DNA from: an uncultured Psychroflexus sp.
GTDB taxonomy: Bacteria > Bacteroidota > Bacteroidia > Flavobacteriales > Flavobacteriaceae
Direction of reading: 5' to 3'
NCBI GenBank assembly: GCA_913062845.1
Contig: CAJXVZ010000008.1
Span: forward strand, 1-64,000
DNA length: 64,000 nucleotides
Shown: one piece after another, positions 1 through 8,058 of the stretch
Layout of the letters: every line of letters begins with the position of its first letter
Numbering within the stretch: the first letter of the stretch is position 1
Notes under the pieces: generated by a model
The model's input: only the letters and a program-made list of their open reading frames with translations
The model's database searches: none
What the model was told of the DNA's origin: nothing
Made by a program: the position numbers and the translations under genes

Positions 1-458
<458 letters not shown>

Positions 459-706
459 TTATTTTTTTACAAATATCTTAAATTATACATGAGGGTAGAA
501 ATCTGTTGTAGTTTATTTTAGAATTATTGAATCTGTTGTCTGCTTATTTGAATTTGTTTTAATCAATTACTTTATTTACTTAGGCACCCTGTAAATATTT
601 TAAAAAATACCTTATAGCCTTTGCATTGTTTTTATCCTCTGGTAGTTTCCCATTAGCTTGTATTGACTTCTATTTATGCCAAATCGACTTAAAACTTTTC
701 GATTTA

Positions 707-2326
707 TTACAGCCCCAATATTTTATTATAAGTCTGTTCGTTATTCAGGATATTTTTTGCTTGTTTTATGACTTCTGCATTCTGAAGATTATGTTCATAA
801 ACACCTTCTTCGTATGCAAAATGCTTGATGATCTCGTCTGTAAGCAGTGCAGAGATCTGGGTTTTGTAAGTATCGAAAAGATTCATCTTTTCATCCTTTA
901 GCTCGGCCTTCAAGTCATTTAATTTTTCGATGAATTTCGGATCGAGATTATCCTTTTCAGCAGATTGAATAAAATCCTCCAGTTTATTGTCTGTTTCAAC
1001 CTTTATTTGATAATTTCTGTTTTCAATATAATCTACAAAGTTACTGTAAACCTTTTCGTCCACTTCAAAAGTTTTCCAGTCTAGGTTTGGATTTTCATAA
1101 GCCAACTTTGTAGAAAAATCAAAGATCATTAAGTCATCGAGAAGACTTTGGGTGAAATCGCTTATTTCTTCAGCTTCTACGACGATATCTGGTTTAATGC
1201 CACCACCATCATAAACCGTTCTGCCGTTCTTGGTCTGGAAGGCTTTTGAGTTTTCTATAGATTTTCTGACGGATTTTCCGTCTTTATACTCCAATGCCTG
1301 TATACCTCTTCCACTCGGTAAATAATATCTGGAGATCGTTATTTTGACCTGAGTTCCGTATTTTAAAGGTTTTGGTCGTTGTACCAGTCCTTTGCCAAAG
1401 CTTCTGGCACCTACAATGACAGCACGATCCAGATCCTGTAAACTGCCTGAAACTATTTCGCTGGCCGAAGCACTGCGTTCATTGATGAGAACGGTAAGTG
1501 GGATTTCTGTGTCTATAGGTTCATTTCTAGTCGCGTATGTATTATTGTATTCCTTGATTTGAGATTTTGTGTAAACAATAAGCTGGTCTTTAGGTAAAAA
1601 TAGATTGCTCACGTTTACAGCCTCAGAAAGCAGACCACCGGGATTTTTTCTCAGGTCTAAAATAATCTGTTCTGCGCCCTGGTCTTTAAGTTCAAGTAAA
1701 GCCAAACCAACATCTTTTGAGGCAGTTCGGGTAAACTTGCTGAGCACTATATAACCTGTTTTTTCATCAGCCATTCCAAAGAAAGGTACAGAGGTTGGTC
1801 TGCTCAGCTTGCGCTTCAGCTCTACTGTCGTTTTTGAATTCTGACGTTTTATTTCCAGGCTAACGGCGCTGTTTGGTGTACCATTGAGCACCTCGCCCAG
1901 ATTATTGGTATAATTCTCTATGCCTGTACCGTCTATACTCAGAATTTCATCTCCCAGCTTTAAACCGGATTCATCAGCAGCAAAATCTTTTGTGATGTCT
2001 GTTATGACGACTTTATCTTCAAGCTTTTGAAGTACCAGACCCAGATTGGCATAGCTGGCCGACTTATTTATTCTGGCTTCTTCAACATCCTGCTCGTTAT
2101 AAAAATTAGTGTAAGGGTCCAGATCGCTGAGCATTTTTGTGATGGCGGTATCCATGAGTTCTGCCGGATTTACCTCATCCACATAATTCATGTTGACCTC
2201 TTTGTATAAAGCCGTGAAGATTTCAATCTGTTTGGCAATCTCAAAAAAGTCAGATTTGTAAGTATTGAAGCCGCTCAAAATTACAGCTGAAAATGCCGTA
2301 ATGAGGATGTATTTGATATTTTTCAT
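707..2326 (-). CDS. S41 family carboxy-terminal processing protease (CtpA/Tsp-like)
   Basis: Exported serine protease that trims or degrades envelope proteins from their C-termini. A hydrophobic N-terminal segment (about residues 4-20) acts as signal or anchor. A PDZ domain spans about residues 90-165 (GLKLGDEILSIDG), followed by the S41 core with LDLRKNPGG at about 224-231. The Ser/Lys dyad should be S287 in SASASE and K312 in FGKG, spaced 25 residues as in E. coli Tsp (S430/K455). At 539 aa it has a normal CtpA length with a C-terminal helical tail. It follows rnpA with a 17-bp gap, so the two are probably cotranscribed. The natural substrate cannot be read from the sequence. Confidence 0.92.
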   Translation of the reverse strand: MKNIKYILITAFSAVILSGFNTYKSDFFEIAKQIEIFTALYKEVNMNYVDEVNPAELMDTAITKMLSDLDPYTNFYNEQDVEEARINKSASYANLGLVLQKLEDKVVITDITKDFAADESGLKLGDEILSIDGTGIENYTNNLGEVLNGTPNSAVSLEIKRQNSKTTVELKRKLSRPTSVPFFGMADEKTGYIVLSKFTRTASKDVGLALLELKDQGAEQIILDLRKNPGGLLSEAVNVSNLFLPKDQLIVYTKSQIKEYNNTYATRNEPIDTEIPLTVLINERSASASEIVSGSLQDLDRAVIVGARSFGKGLVQRPKPLKYGTQVKITISRYYLPSGRGIQALEYKDGKSVRKSIENSKAFQTKNGRTVYDGGGIKPDIVVEAEEISDFTQSLLDDLMIFDFSTKLAYENPNLDWKTFEVDEKVYSNFVDYIENRNYQIKVETDNKLEDFIQSAEKDNLDPKFIEKLNDLKAELKDEKMNLFDTYKTQISALLTDEIIKHFAYEEGVYEHNLQNAEVIKQAKNILNNEQTYNKILGL

Positions 2327-2343
2327 TTTTAAGTTGATGTATT

Positions 2344-2697
2344 TCAGTTATTGATCTCACTGATTAATTTAATCAGTGCTTTTTCAATTTTTTGATAGTC
2401 TAATTTTTCAGCAATGGAATATACAAACATCATATGAAAGTGCTTATCTTCGGTCTCAATTTTATGTTTATTTAAACGATAAGCTTCTCTCATCTGGCGT
2501 TTTATCCTGTTGCGATCTACGGCTTTTTTAAATTTTTTCTTGGGAACGCTCACCGCACATAAATTCTTTCCGTCACCTTCTATCGGCAAAAAGATCAGGG
2601 TCAAAGGATATTTAAATTTCTTTTTACCATTCTGAAACAGGTTTTCTATATGCTTCTTTAGTCTTAATTTCTCAGATTTTGGAAACTTGTAATTCAT
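2344..2697 (-). CDS. rnpA: Ribonuclease P protein component
   Basis: Protein cofactor of RNase P, which removes the 5' leader of precursor tRNAs. The 117-aa basic protein carries the family signature RNRIKRQMREAYR at residues 62-74, preceded by SVPKKKFKKAV. The length is normal. It lies just upstream of the S41 protease gene and divergent from anmK, with a 52-bp shared upstream region. The usual bacterial partner rpmH is not next to it, which is common in Bacteroidota. Confidence 0.95.
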   Translation of the reverse strand: MNYKFPKSEKLRLKKHIENLFQNGKKKFKYPLTLIFLPIEGDGKNLCAVSVPKKKFKKAVDRNRIKRQMREAYRLNKHKIETEDKHFHMMFVYSIAEKLDYQKIEKALIKLISEINN

Positions 2698-2749
2698 GTT
2701 GTAAAATTACTCATTATAATTGTAGAGCTTTAATTTAGGGTAAACAAAA

Positions 2750-3811
2750 ATGAAAACACAAAAATACAGGGTTATCGGCGTGATGAGTGGTACCTCATTG
2801 GATGGTATCGACCTGTGTGAAGTTGAATTTAAGCTTAAAAAAAACCAATGGTCTTTTTACATATTAAAAGCAAAAACACAGCCATATCCACAGAAGTGGC
2901 TGAAAATATTAAGCAGCGCACATCAGCTCGATAAAGTCCAGCTAGAAAAAACAGACAGTGAGTATACCGATTACCTTGCCGGTGTGATTTCAGAATTTAT
3001 GCAAAGCTCCGATGAGATTGATTTGATCTGTTCTCACGGGCATACCATTTTGCATCAACCCGATGATGGAATCACTTATCAAATTGGTAATTTGCCCAAA
3101 CTTGCAAAACAGGTCGGCAAAGCTCTGGTTTGTGATTTCAGAACAGCCGACGTGAAACTTGGAGGGCAAGGTGCACCGCTGGTACCTTTGGGAGACAGGA
3201 TGTTATTCTCTGAATACGATTACTGTATCAATATTGGAGGTTTTGTAAATATTTCTTTTGAAAATAAAGGCCACAGAAAGGCCTTTGATATTTGTCCGGC
3301 CAATAAAGCTTTGAATTTTTATGCTTCAAAGAGAGGATATGATTATGATGATAAAGGGCAACTGGCATCAAAAGGTAACCTTCAATCTGATCTTTTTAAA
3401 CATTTAAATCAATTAGAATTTTATAGTAAACAACCACCAAAATCTCTGGGCATTGAATGGTTGGAAGCACAGCTTTTACCTGTGGTTGAAAAATTTGATT
3501 GTTCTATTGAAGATAAGCTGCATACCTTATGCAATCATATGGCATTTCAAATCTCCAGAGTTATACAGAATAAGGGCTCAAAAATACTGATAACCGGAGG
3601 TGGAGCATATAATGATTTTTTGTTGAATTGCTTGAAACAGTATTCAAAGTCATCAATTGTAATTATTCCGGAACAGAAAATCGTTGAATACAAAGAGGCT
3701 GTAATTTTTGGTTTACTGGGTGTTTTGAAGTATCGAAATGAAGTGAATGTTTTGAGTTCAGTAACCGGAGCAATTCACGACCACAGTTCCGGCCTTATAT
3801 ACTTGCCATAG
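2750..3811 (+). CDS. anmK: Anhydro-N-acetylmuramic acid kinase
   Basis: Phosphorylates and hydrolyses 1,6-anhydro-MurNAc to MurNAc-6-phosphate during recycling of cell-wall fragments in the cytoplasm. The N-terminal nucleotide-binding motif GVMSGTSLDGIDLCEVEF (residues 10-27) is diagnostic; SHGHTILHQP and CDFRTADVKLGGQGAPLVP follow in the order expected for AnmK, and ITGGGAYN lies near the C-terminus. At 353 aa it is close to the family length. The gene diverges from rnpA and stands alone. It connects functionally to the lytic transglycosylase near 60 kb, whose reaction type creates anhydro-muropeptides. Confidence 0.95.
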   Translation: MKTQKYRVIGVMSGTSLDGIDLCEVEFKLKKNQWSFYILKAKTQPYPQKWLKILSSAHQLDKVQLEKTDSEYTDYLAGVISEFMQSSDEIDLICSHGHTILHQPDDGITYQIGNLPKLAKQVGKALVCDFRTADVKLGGQGAPLVPLGDRMLFSEYDYCINIGGFVNISFENKGHRKAFDICPANKALNFYASKRGYDYDDKGQLASKGNLQSDLFKHLNQLEFYSKQPPKSLGIEWLEAQLLPVVEKFDCSIEDKLHTLCNHMAFQISRVIQNKGSKILITGGGAYNDFLLNCLKQYSKSSIVIIPEQKIVEYKEAVIFGLLGVLKYRNEVNVLSSVTGAIHDHSSGLIYLP

Positions 3812-3918
3812 TGGTTTGGCTAAAACTGCTAAAAAAGTGTTTGATGTTCATTAATTTTATTTGGAATAGTCAATAAAATCTTTAATTAAGAAAGTCAATT
3901 TAAATAGTTTGCTTGATC

Positions 3919-3926
3919 TATATTTG
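3919..3926 (+). promoter_or_regulatory. Bacteroidota -7 box (TATATTTG) of the dehydrogenase gene
   Basis: TATATTTG matches TAnnTTTG exactly and ends 31 bases before the ATG at 3958. No clear -33 TTTG was found at the right distance, so this is a -7 call only. It would drive the dehydrogenase and nhaD together. Confidence 0.55.
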
Positions 3927-3957
3927 CAAAACTTAAAACCTTAGAACCCACCAAATC

Positions 3958-5184
3958 ATGAAGGAACTCCTTACGACCTACGAAAATAAAGAACCAGAAA
4001 TAGTTTTTCATTGGAATGATCCGGAGACAGATGCGCAAGGTTGGACTGTAATCAATTCTCTTCGCGGTGGCGCAGCGGGTGGCGGAACACGAATGAGAAA
4101 AGGACTTGATAAGAACGAAGTGATTTCACTTGCGAAAACCATGGAAGTGAAATTTACGGTTTCAGGTCCAAAGATTGGCGGTGCTAAATCGGGTATAGAT
4201 TTTGATCCGAACGATCCCAGAAAAAGAGGTGTTTTGGAGCGCTGGTACAAGGCAGTTTCTCCGCTACTGAAAGAGTATTACGGTACAGGAGGAGATCTCA
4301 ACGTCGATGAAATTCACGAAGTCATCCCAATTACCGAACAATGTGGTGTCTGGCATCCTCAGGAAGGGGTTTTTTCAGGACATTTTAGTCCAACGGAAGC
4401 AGATAAAATTAATAGGATCGGGCAGTTGCGTCATGGGGTTATCAAGGTTCTGGAAAATACAGATTTCACACCGGATCTGAGTCAGAAATATACCGTTGCC
4501 GATATGATCACAGGTTACGGCGTGGCCGAAGCCATTAAATATTATTACGACATTTACGGAGGAGACGTTAAGGGAAAACGTGCCATCATACAGGGTTTTG
4601 GCAACGTTGGGTCTTCTGCAGCATTTTATTTGTCTAAAATGGGAGCAAAGATTGTTGGTATCATCGATAGAGTAGGTGGTGTCATTAATGAGGATGGATT
4701 TTCTCATGATGAAGTCAAAAAGATGTTTTTAAATAAAGATGGTAATGTCTTATCCGCAGAAAATATGTTGTCTTTTGAAGAGATAAACGAAAAGATCTGG
4801 AAAACCAAAGCGGAGATATTTGCACCTTGTGCAGCTTCGCGGCTGGTATCAAAAGACCAAATTGATAGCTTAGTAGACAATGGGTTAGAAGTGATTTCAT
4901 CAGGTGCCAATGTCCCATTTGCAGACAAGGAGATTTTCTTTGGTCCAATTATGGAATATACCGATGAACGTGTTAGCCTTATTCCTGATTTTATAGCTAA
5001 TTGCGGCATGGCCAGGGTTTTTGCCTATTTTATGGAAAGACGTGTACAAATGACAGACGAAGCCATTTTTAACGATACGTCTATTACGATAAGAAACGCT
5101 ATACAAAACACTTACAACCACAACGATTCCAAATATAATATCAGCCGAACGGCTTTCGAAATTGCACTTAACGAATTACTCTAA
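3958..5184 (+). CDS. Glu/Leu/Phe/Val dehydrogenase family protein
   Basis: NAD(P)-dependent oxidative deaminase of an amino acid, giving a 2-oxo acid and ammonia. The N-terminal half holds the substrate domain with GPKIGGAKSGIDFDP (residues 66-80), whose Lys corresponds to the family catalytic lysine, and GTGGDLNVDEIHEV, with the likely catalytic Asp. The C-terminal Rossmann half begins with IIQGFGNVGSSAA (about residues 209-221). At 408 aa it is nearer to short Leu/Phe dehydrogenases than to 450-aa GDH, and the amino-acid specificity cannot be fixed from motifs. It is followed after 3 bp by nhaD, so the two are probably one transcript. Confidence 0.88.
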   Translation: MKELLTTYENKEPEIVFHWNDPETDAQGWTVINSLRGGAAGGGTRMRKGLDKNEVISLAKTMEVKFTVSGPKIGGAKSGIDFDPNDPRKRGVLERWYKAVSPLLKEYYGTGGDLNVDEIHEVIPITEQCGVWHPQEGVFSGHFSPTEADKINRIGQLRHGVIKVLENTDFTPDLSQKYTVADMITGYGVAEAIKYYYDIYGGDVKGKRAIIQGFGNVGSSAAFYLSKMGAKIVGIIDRVGGVINEDGFSHDEVKKMFLNKDGNVLSAENMLSFEEINEKIWKTKAEIFAPCAASRLVSKDQIDSLVDNGLEVISSGANVPFADKEIFFGPIMEYTDERVSLIPDFIANCGMARVFAYFMERRVQMTDEAIFNDTSITIRNAIQNTYNHNDSKYNISRTAFEIALNELL

Positions 5185-5187
5185 CTT

Positions 5188-6567
5188 ATGTTAACCATTC
5201 TTCTTGTTATTTTTGTGATAGGCTATGTTTCTATCACGCTGGAGCATAGCATACACCTTGACAAGGCTGTACCTGCTCTACTTATGGCCACTCTTATGTG
5301 GGCTATCCTCGCCTTTGGGTTTGGAGAAGGCTGGGTTTCTGTGATCAATATCTATGGAGATGTATTTAATGTTCTGGATCCGGCTCTGGAACCTGATGAG
5401 CACAAATACCAGTTCAAGAAAATACTGATGCACCACTTCAGCAAAACCGGTGAGATCTTATTTTTCCTGATAGGCGCCATGACCATAGTAGAGATCATTG
5501 ATCTGCATCGCGGTTTTGGGATCATAAAAAAATACATTAAAGCAAAAGACAAGAAAAGGCTCTTGTGGACACTTGGTATTTTAGCTTTTATACTTTCGGC
5601 AATTATCGACAACCTTACGGCAATAATTATTCTGGTTGCCCTGTTGCGTAAGATTCTGGTCAGAAGAAAATACAGGGTATGGTATGCCAGCATGATGATC
5701 ATTGCTGCAAATGCCGGAGGCGCCTGGTCGCCAATCGGAGATGTAACCACAACTATGCTTTGGATAGGTGATAAGGTATCTGCCATTGGTCTAACGGAAT
5801 ACGTGGTGATACCGTCTATAATTTGTTTTATCGTTCCGTTTTTTATAGCAACAAGGCTGAAACCTTTTAGAGGTTACGCCATGCGAAAAGAAATGATAAC
5901 TGACGTTGAGACAGAACGGCTTTTAAGTAGCCGCAAAATGTTGATCGTTGGTTTAGGTGGAATTGCTTTTGTTCCTGTTTTTAAGGTCGTAACCGGACTT
6001 CCGCCTTATCTGGGAATGATGTTTAGTCTGGCAGTAGTCTGGCTGGTATCAGAATATGTAAAACCCGAAAAAGGAATCACCAGACAGGAAAAACACCGTT
6101 ATTCAACACATAAGGCTCTTTCAAAAATCGAATTTTCGAGTATTCTTTTTTTTCTGGGAATACTTATGGCGGTTGGTGCATTGGAGAGCTTTGTTCTAAA
6201 TATAAACGGAACTTCAGTTGGAGCTTTGCGTTATGCGGCTGAATCTGTTTCTAATGCCATTCCTTCTATGGATATTGTTGTGATCTTACTGGGAATGATG
6301 TCTTCAATATTAGACAATGTACCTTTAGTGGCAGCTTCAATGGGAATGTTTGATTTTCCGTCAGATAGTCCTGTTTGGCATTTTATAGCCTATTCTGCAG
6401 GAACCGGAGGAAGCCTTTTGGTGATCGGATCTGCTGCAGGTGTAGCTGCAATGGGTATGGAAAAAATCGATTTTATCTGGTACCTGAAAAAGATTACCTG
6501 GCTGGCCTTCCTTGGATTTATAGCCGGGTGTGGCGTTTTTGTTTTGATCGAGAAGTTTTTTTATTAA
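5188..6567 (+). CDS. nhaD: Na+/H+ antiporter NhaD
   Basis: Inner-membrane sodium/proton antiporter of the ion-transporter (IT) superfamily, for Na+ export and pH control. The 459-aa protein is almost entirely hydrophobic, with about a dozen membrane segments. The NhaD-typical stretch ILSAIIDNLTAIIILVALL, the glycine-rich NAGGAWSPIGDVTTTMLWI and the C-terminal repeat MMSSILDNVPLVAASMGMF form the inverted-repeat ion-binding elements. The start lies 3 bases after the dehydrogenase stop. The pairing may couple ammonia or amino-acid metabolism to ion balance in a marine cell, but that is inference. Confidence 0.92.
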   Translation: MLTILLVIFVIGYVSITLEHSIHLDKAVPALLMATLMWAILAFGFGEGWVSVINIYGDVFNVLDPALEPDEHKYQFKKILMHHFSKTGEILFFLIGAMTIVEIIDLHRGFGIIKKYIKAKDKKRLLWTLGILAFILSAIIDNLTAIIILVALLRKILVRRKYRVWYASMMIIAANAGGAWSPIGDVTTTMLWIGDKVSAIGLTEYVVIPSIICFIVPFFIATRLKPFRGYAMRKEMITDVETERLLSSRKMLIVGLGGIAFVPVFKVVTGLPPYLGMMFSLAVVWLVSEYVKPEKGITRQEKHRYSTHKALSKIEFSSILFFLGILMAVGALESFVLNINGTSVGALRYAAESVSNAIPSMDIVVILLGMMSSILDNVPLVAASMGMFDFPSDSPVWHFIAYSAGTGGSLLVIGSAAGVAAMGMEKIDFIWYLKKITWLAFLGFIAGCGVFVLIEKFFY

Positions 6568-6573
6568 AATAAT

Positions 6574-7008
6574 TTGAAACTCTTAGTAATAATCATAAGT
6601 GTTTTTCTTGTTGTTTCCTGCTCCGAAGTGGGAAACGCACCTCAAGTTGAACCCGATACAGTCTGTGATTCTTTTATTGATATCGTGAGTGAAGATCAGT
6701 TTAATACGCCGGGTGATGCGGATTTTAATATTAAAAATGTTGTGATCAATCAAGATTGCCTGAGCATAAGCATAGTTGATAGTGGATGCAATGCTGATAA
6801 CTGGGAAGTTACTTTATTGACGACCTCATCTGTTATGGAAAGCAATCCGATTCAAAAGGCCTTAAAAATTAAGTTGATTAATAATCAAGCCTGTTTAGCC
6901 GTTTTTCAAAAAACAAAGACTTTTGATCTGACTCCAATTCAAGTTGAAGGAGAAGATGAAATTATTTTGAACATTGAAGGCTTGGATATGATAGTTTATA
7001 CCTATTGA
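6574..7008 (+). CDS. Small predicted lipoprotein of unknown function
   Basis: The 144-aa product starts with TTG and has a lipoprotein signal: a basic start (MKLL), hydrophobic VIIISVFLVV and the lipobox cysteine in VVSC at residue 16, followed by SEVGN. The mature part is acidic with several cysteines (DTVCDSF, QDCLS, GCNADNW, QACLAVF) that could form disulphides. I do not recognise a domain. The TTG start is supported because it gives the complete signal peptide and lies 6 bp after the nhaD stop, making it the third gene of that operon. Confidence 0.75.
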   Translation: MKLLVIIISVFLVVSCSEVGNAPQVEPDTVCDSFIDIVSEDQFNTPGDADFNIKNVVINQDCLSISIVDSGCNADNWEVTLLTTSSVMESNPIQKALKIKLINNQACLAVFQKTKTFDLTPIQVEGEDEIILNIEGLDMIVYTY

Positions 7009-7106
7009 TTTATTGTTGTTAGGTTGAAATATTTAAATACCCTACTAATTTATTTTTACACTTTTTAGCCACGAATCAGCTTGCTGCTGACAGGTTTATG
7101 AATAAA

Positions 7107-8054
7107 TCATTCTTTTATGATTTTAATTTGTTTTGATTTTCTATGATTTATCACATTAAGAAAGTAAACACCTTGACTTAGCTCACTTAAATCTAAAGAA
7201 TTATCAACATCATAAAAAGTTTTTACTTTTTGCCCTGAAATATTATAGATTTCTGCTTTGTCTATATTGAATTGACTGGGGTTGTCAAACCATAATTTAT
7301 CTTTAACCGGATTAGGGTAAACCGAAATGGAATTTGTGCTTTCGAAATCTGTTATGGATAGGGTGCAGGTTGAAGAAAAATTTACCGGTACATAAGCATA
7401 GCCGTTCCAATCTAATGGCTGTGTAATAACATTCCATGTATTATACGGAAAGGCATTAGCATTGGCAGCTTGAGCATCGTTAACATTTATACAAACTGGG
7501 AAAGTGTTTGGTGGATCCCAATACTCATGATCTAGATTTATGGTTAAGTTCGTACGTGTTATATCTGGATTTTTCAAATTTATTGTAATTGCATTATATT
7601 TATTATATAAACTAATGTATTCTAGATTTGGTAAATTGCTGAAATTTAAGTCTGAAAGAGATATAAATGGGCTTGTATCAAAACTAAGACTATCTGCTAT
7701 AAATTCTCTAAGACTAAAATTAGAATTGAAAACATCTGTTTGACTGCTAGAAAGGTCAATCCAAAGATTTGAAAGATTTAAAATTTCAAGAGAAGAAAAA
7801 GCCTCAATACCTGAAAAATCAGTTATGATACCACCGTTATATCCCTCTATCGAAAGATATAGATTTGAAAAATCCAATTCCACAACATTTTCAATATCAG
7901 ACGTAAGTACCAGCCCATTGACAACACCATCACTGTCAATATTCAAATCAATCAGGGCTTGCTCAAAATTCGGGTCGGGAATGGCGGTGGTTTGGGCTAG
8001 ATTTTTAGCTGTAAATATTACAACAAAAAATAACATGTATATAAAAGGTCTCAT
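7107..8054 (-). CDS. Secreted LRR-like protein with T9SS type A sorting domain
   Basis: Exported protein carried across the outer membrane by the type IX system. From the start chosen here (MRPFIYML, ATG at 8052-8054) there is a clean signal peptide ending near NLAQ. The longer track ORF overlaps the upstream gene. The segment TAIPDPNFEQALIDLNIDSDGVVNG is the common N-cap of Bacteroidota leucine-rich-repeat proteins, followed by a few degenerate LRRs (SSLEILNLSNL). The C-terminal 80 residues (SVYPNPVKDKLWF...GVYFLNV...KQIKIIKE) are a type A sorting domain. It starts 4 bp after the metalloprotease stop, so both cargo genes share an operon. The ligand is unknown. Confidence 0.85.
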   Translation of the reverse strand: MRPFIYMLFFVVIFTAKNLAQTTAIPDPNFEQALIDLNIDSDGVVNGLVLTSDIENVVELDFSNLYLSIEGYNGGIITDFSGIEAFSSLEILNLSNLWIDLSSSQTDVFNSNFSLREFIADSLSFDTSPFISLSDLNFSNLPNLEYISLYNKYNAITINLKNPDITRTNLTINLDHEYWDPPNTFPVCINVNDAQAANANAFPYNTWNVITQPLDWNGYAYVPVNFSSTCTLSITDFESTNSISVYPNPVKDKLWFDNPSQFNIDKAEIYNISGQKVKTFYDVDNSLDLSELSQGVYFLNVINHRKSKQIKIIKE

Positions 8055-8058
8055 ATTT

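Noticed and set aside
626-901. Plus-strand 91-aa ORF
   Set aside because: It largely overlaps the well-supported S41 protease gene on the other strand and has no protein-like features of its own.
4008-5121. Several minus-strand ORFs inside the dehydrogenase gene
   Set aside because: Shadow frames of a strongly conserved coding sequence; none has a plausible start context or domain.
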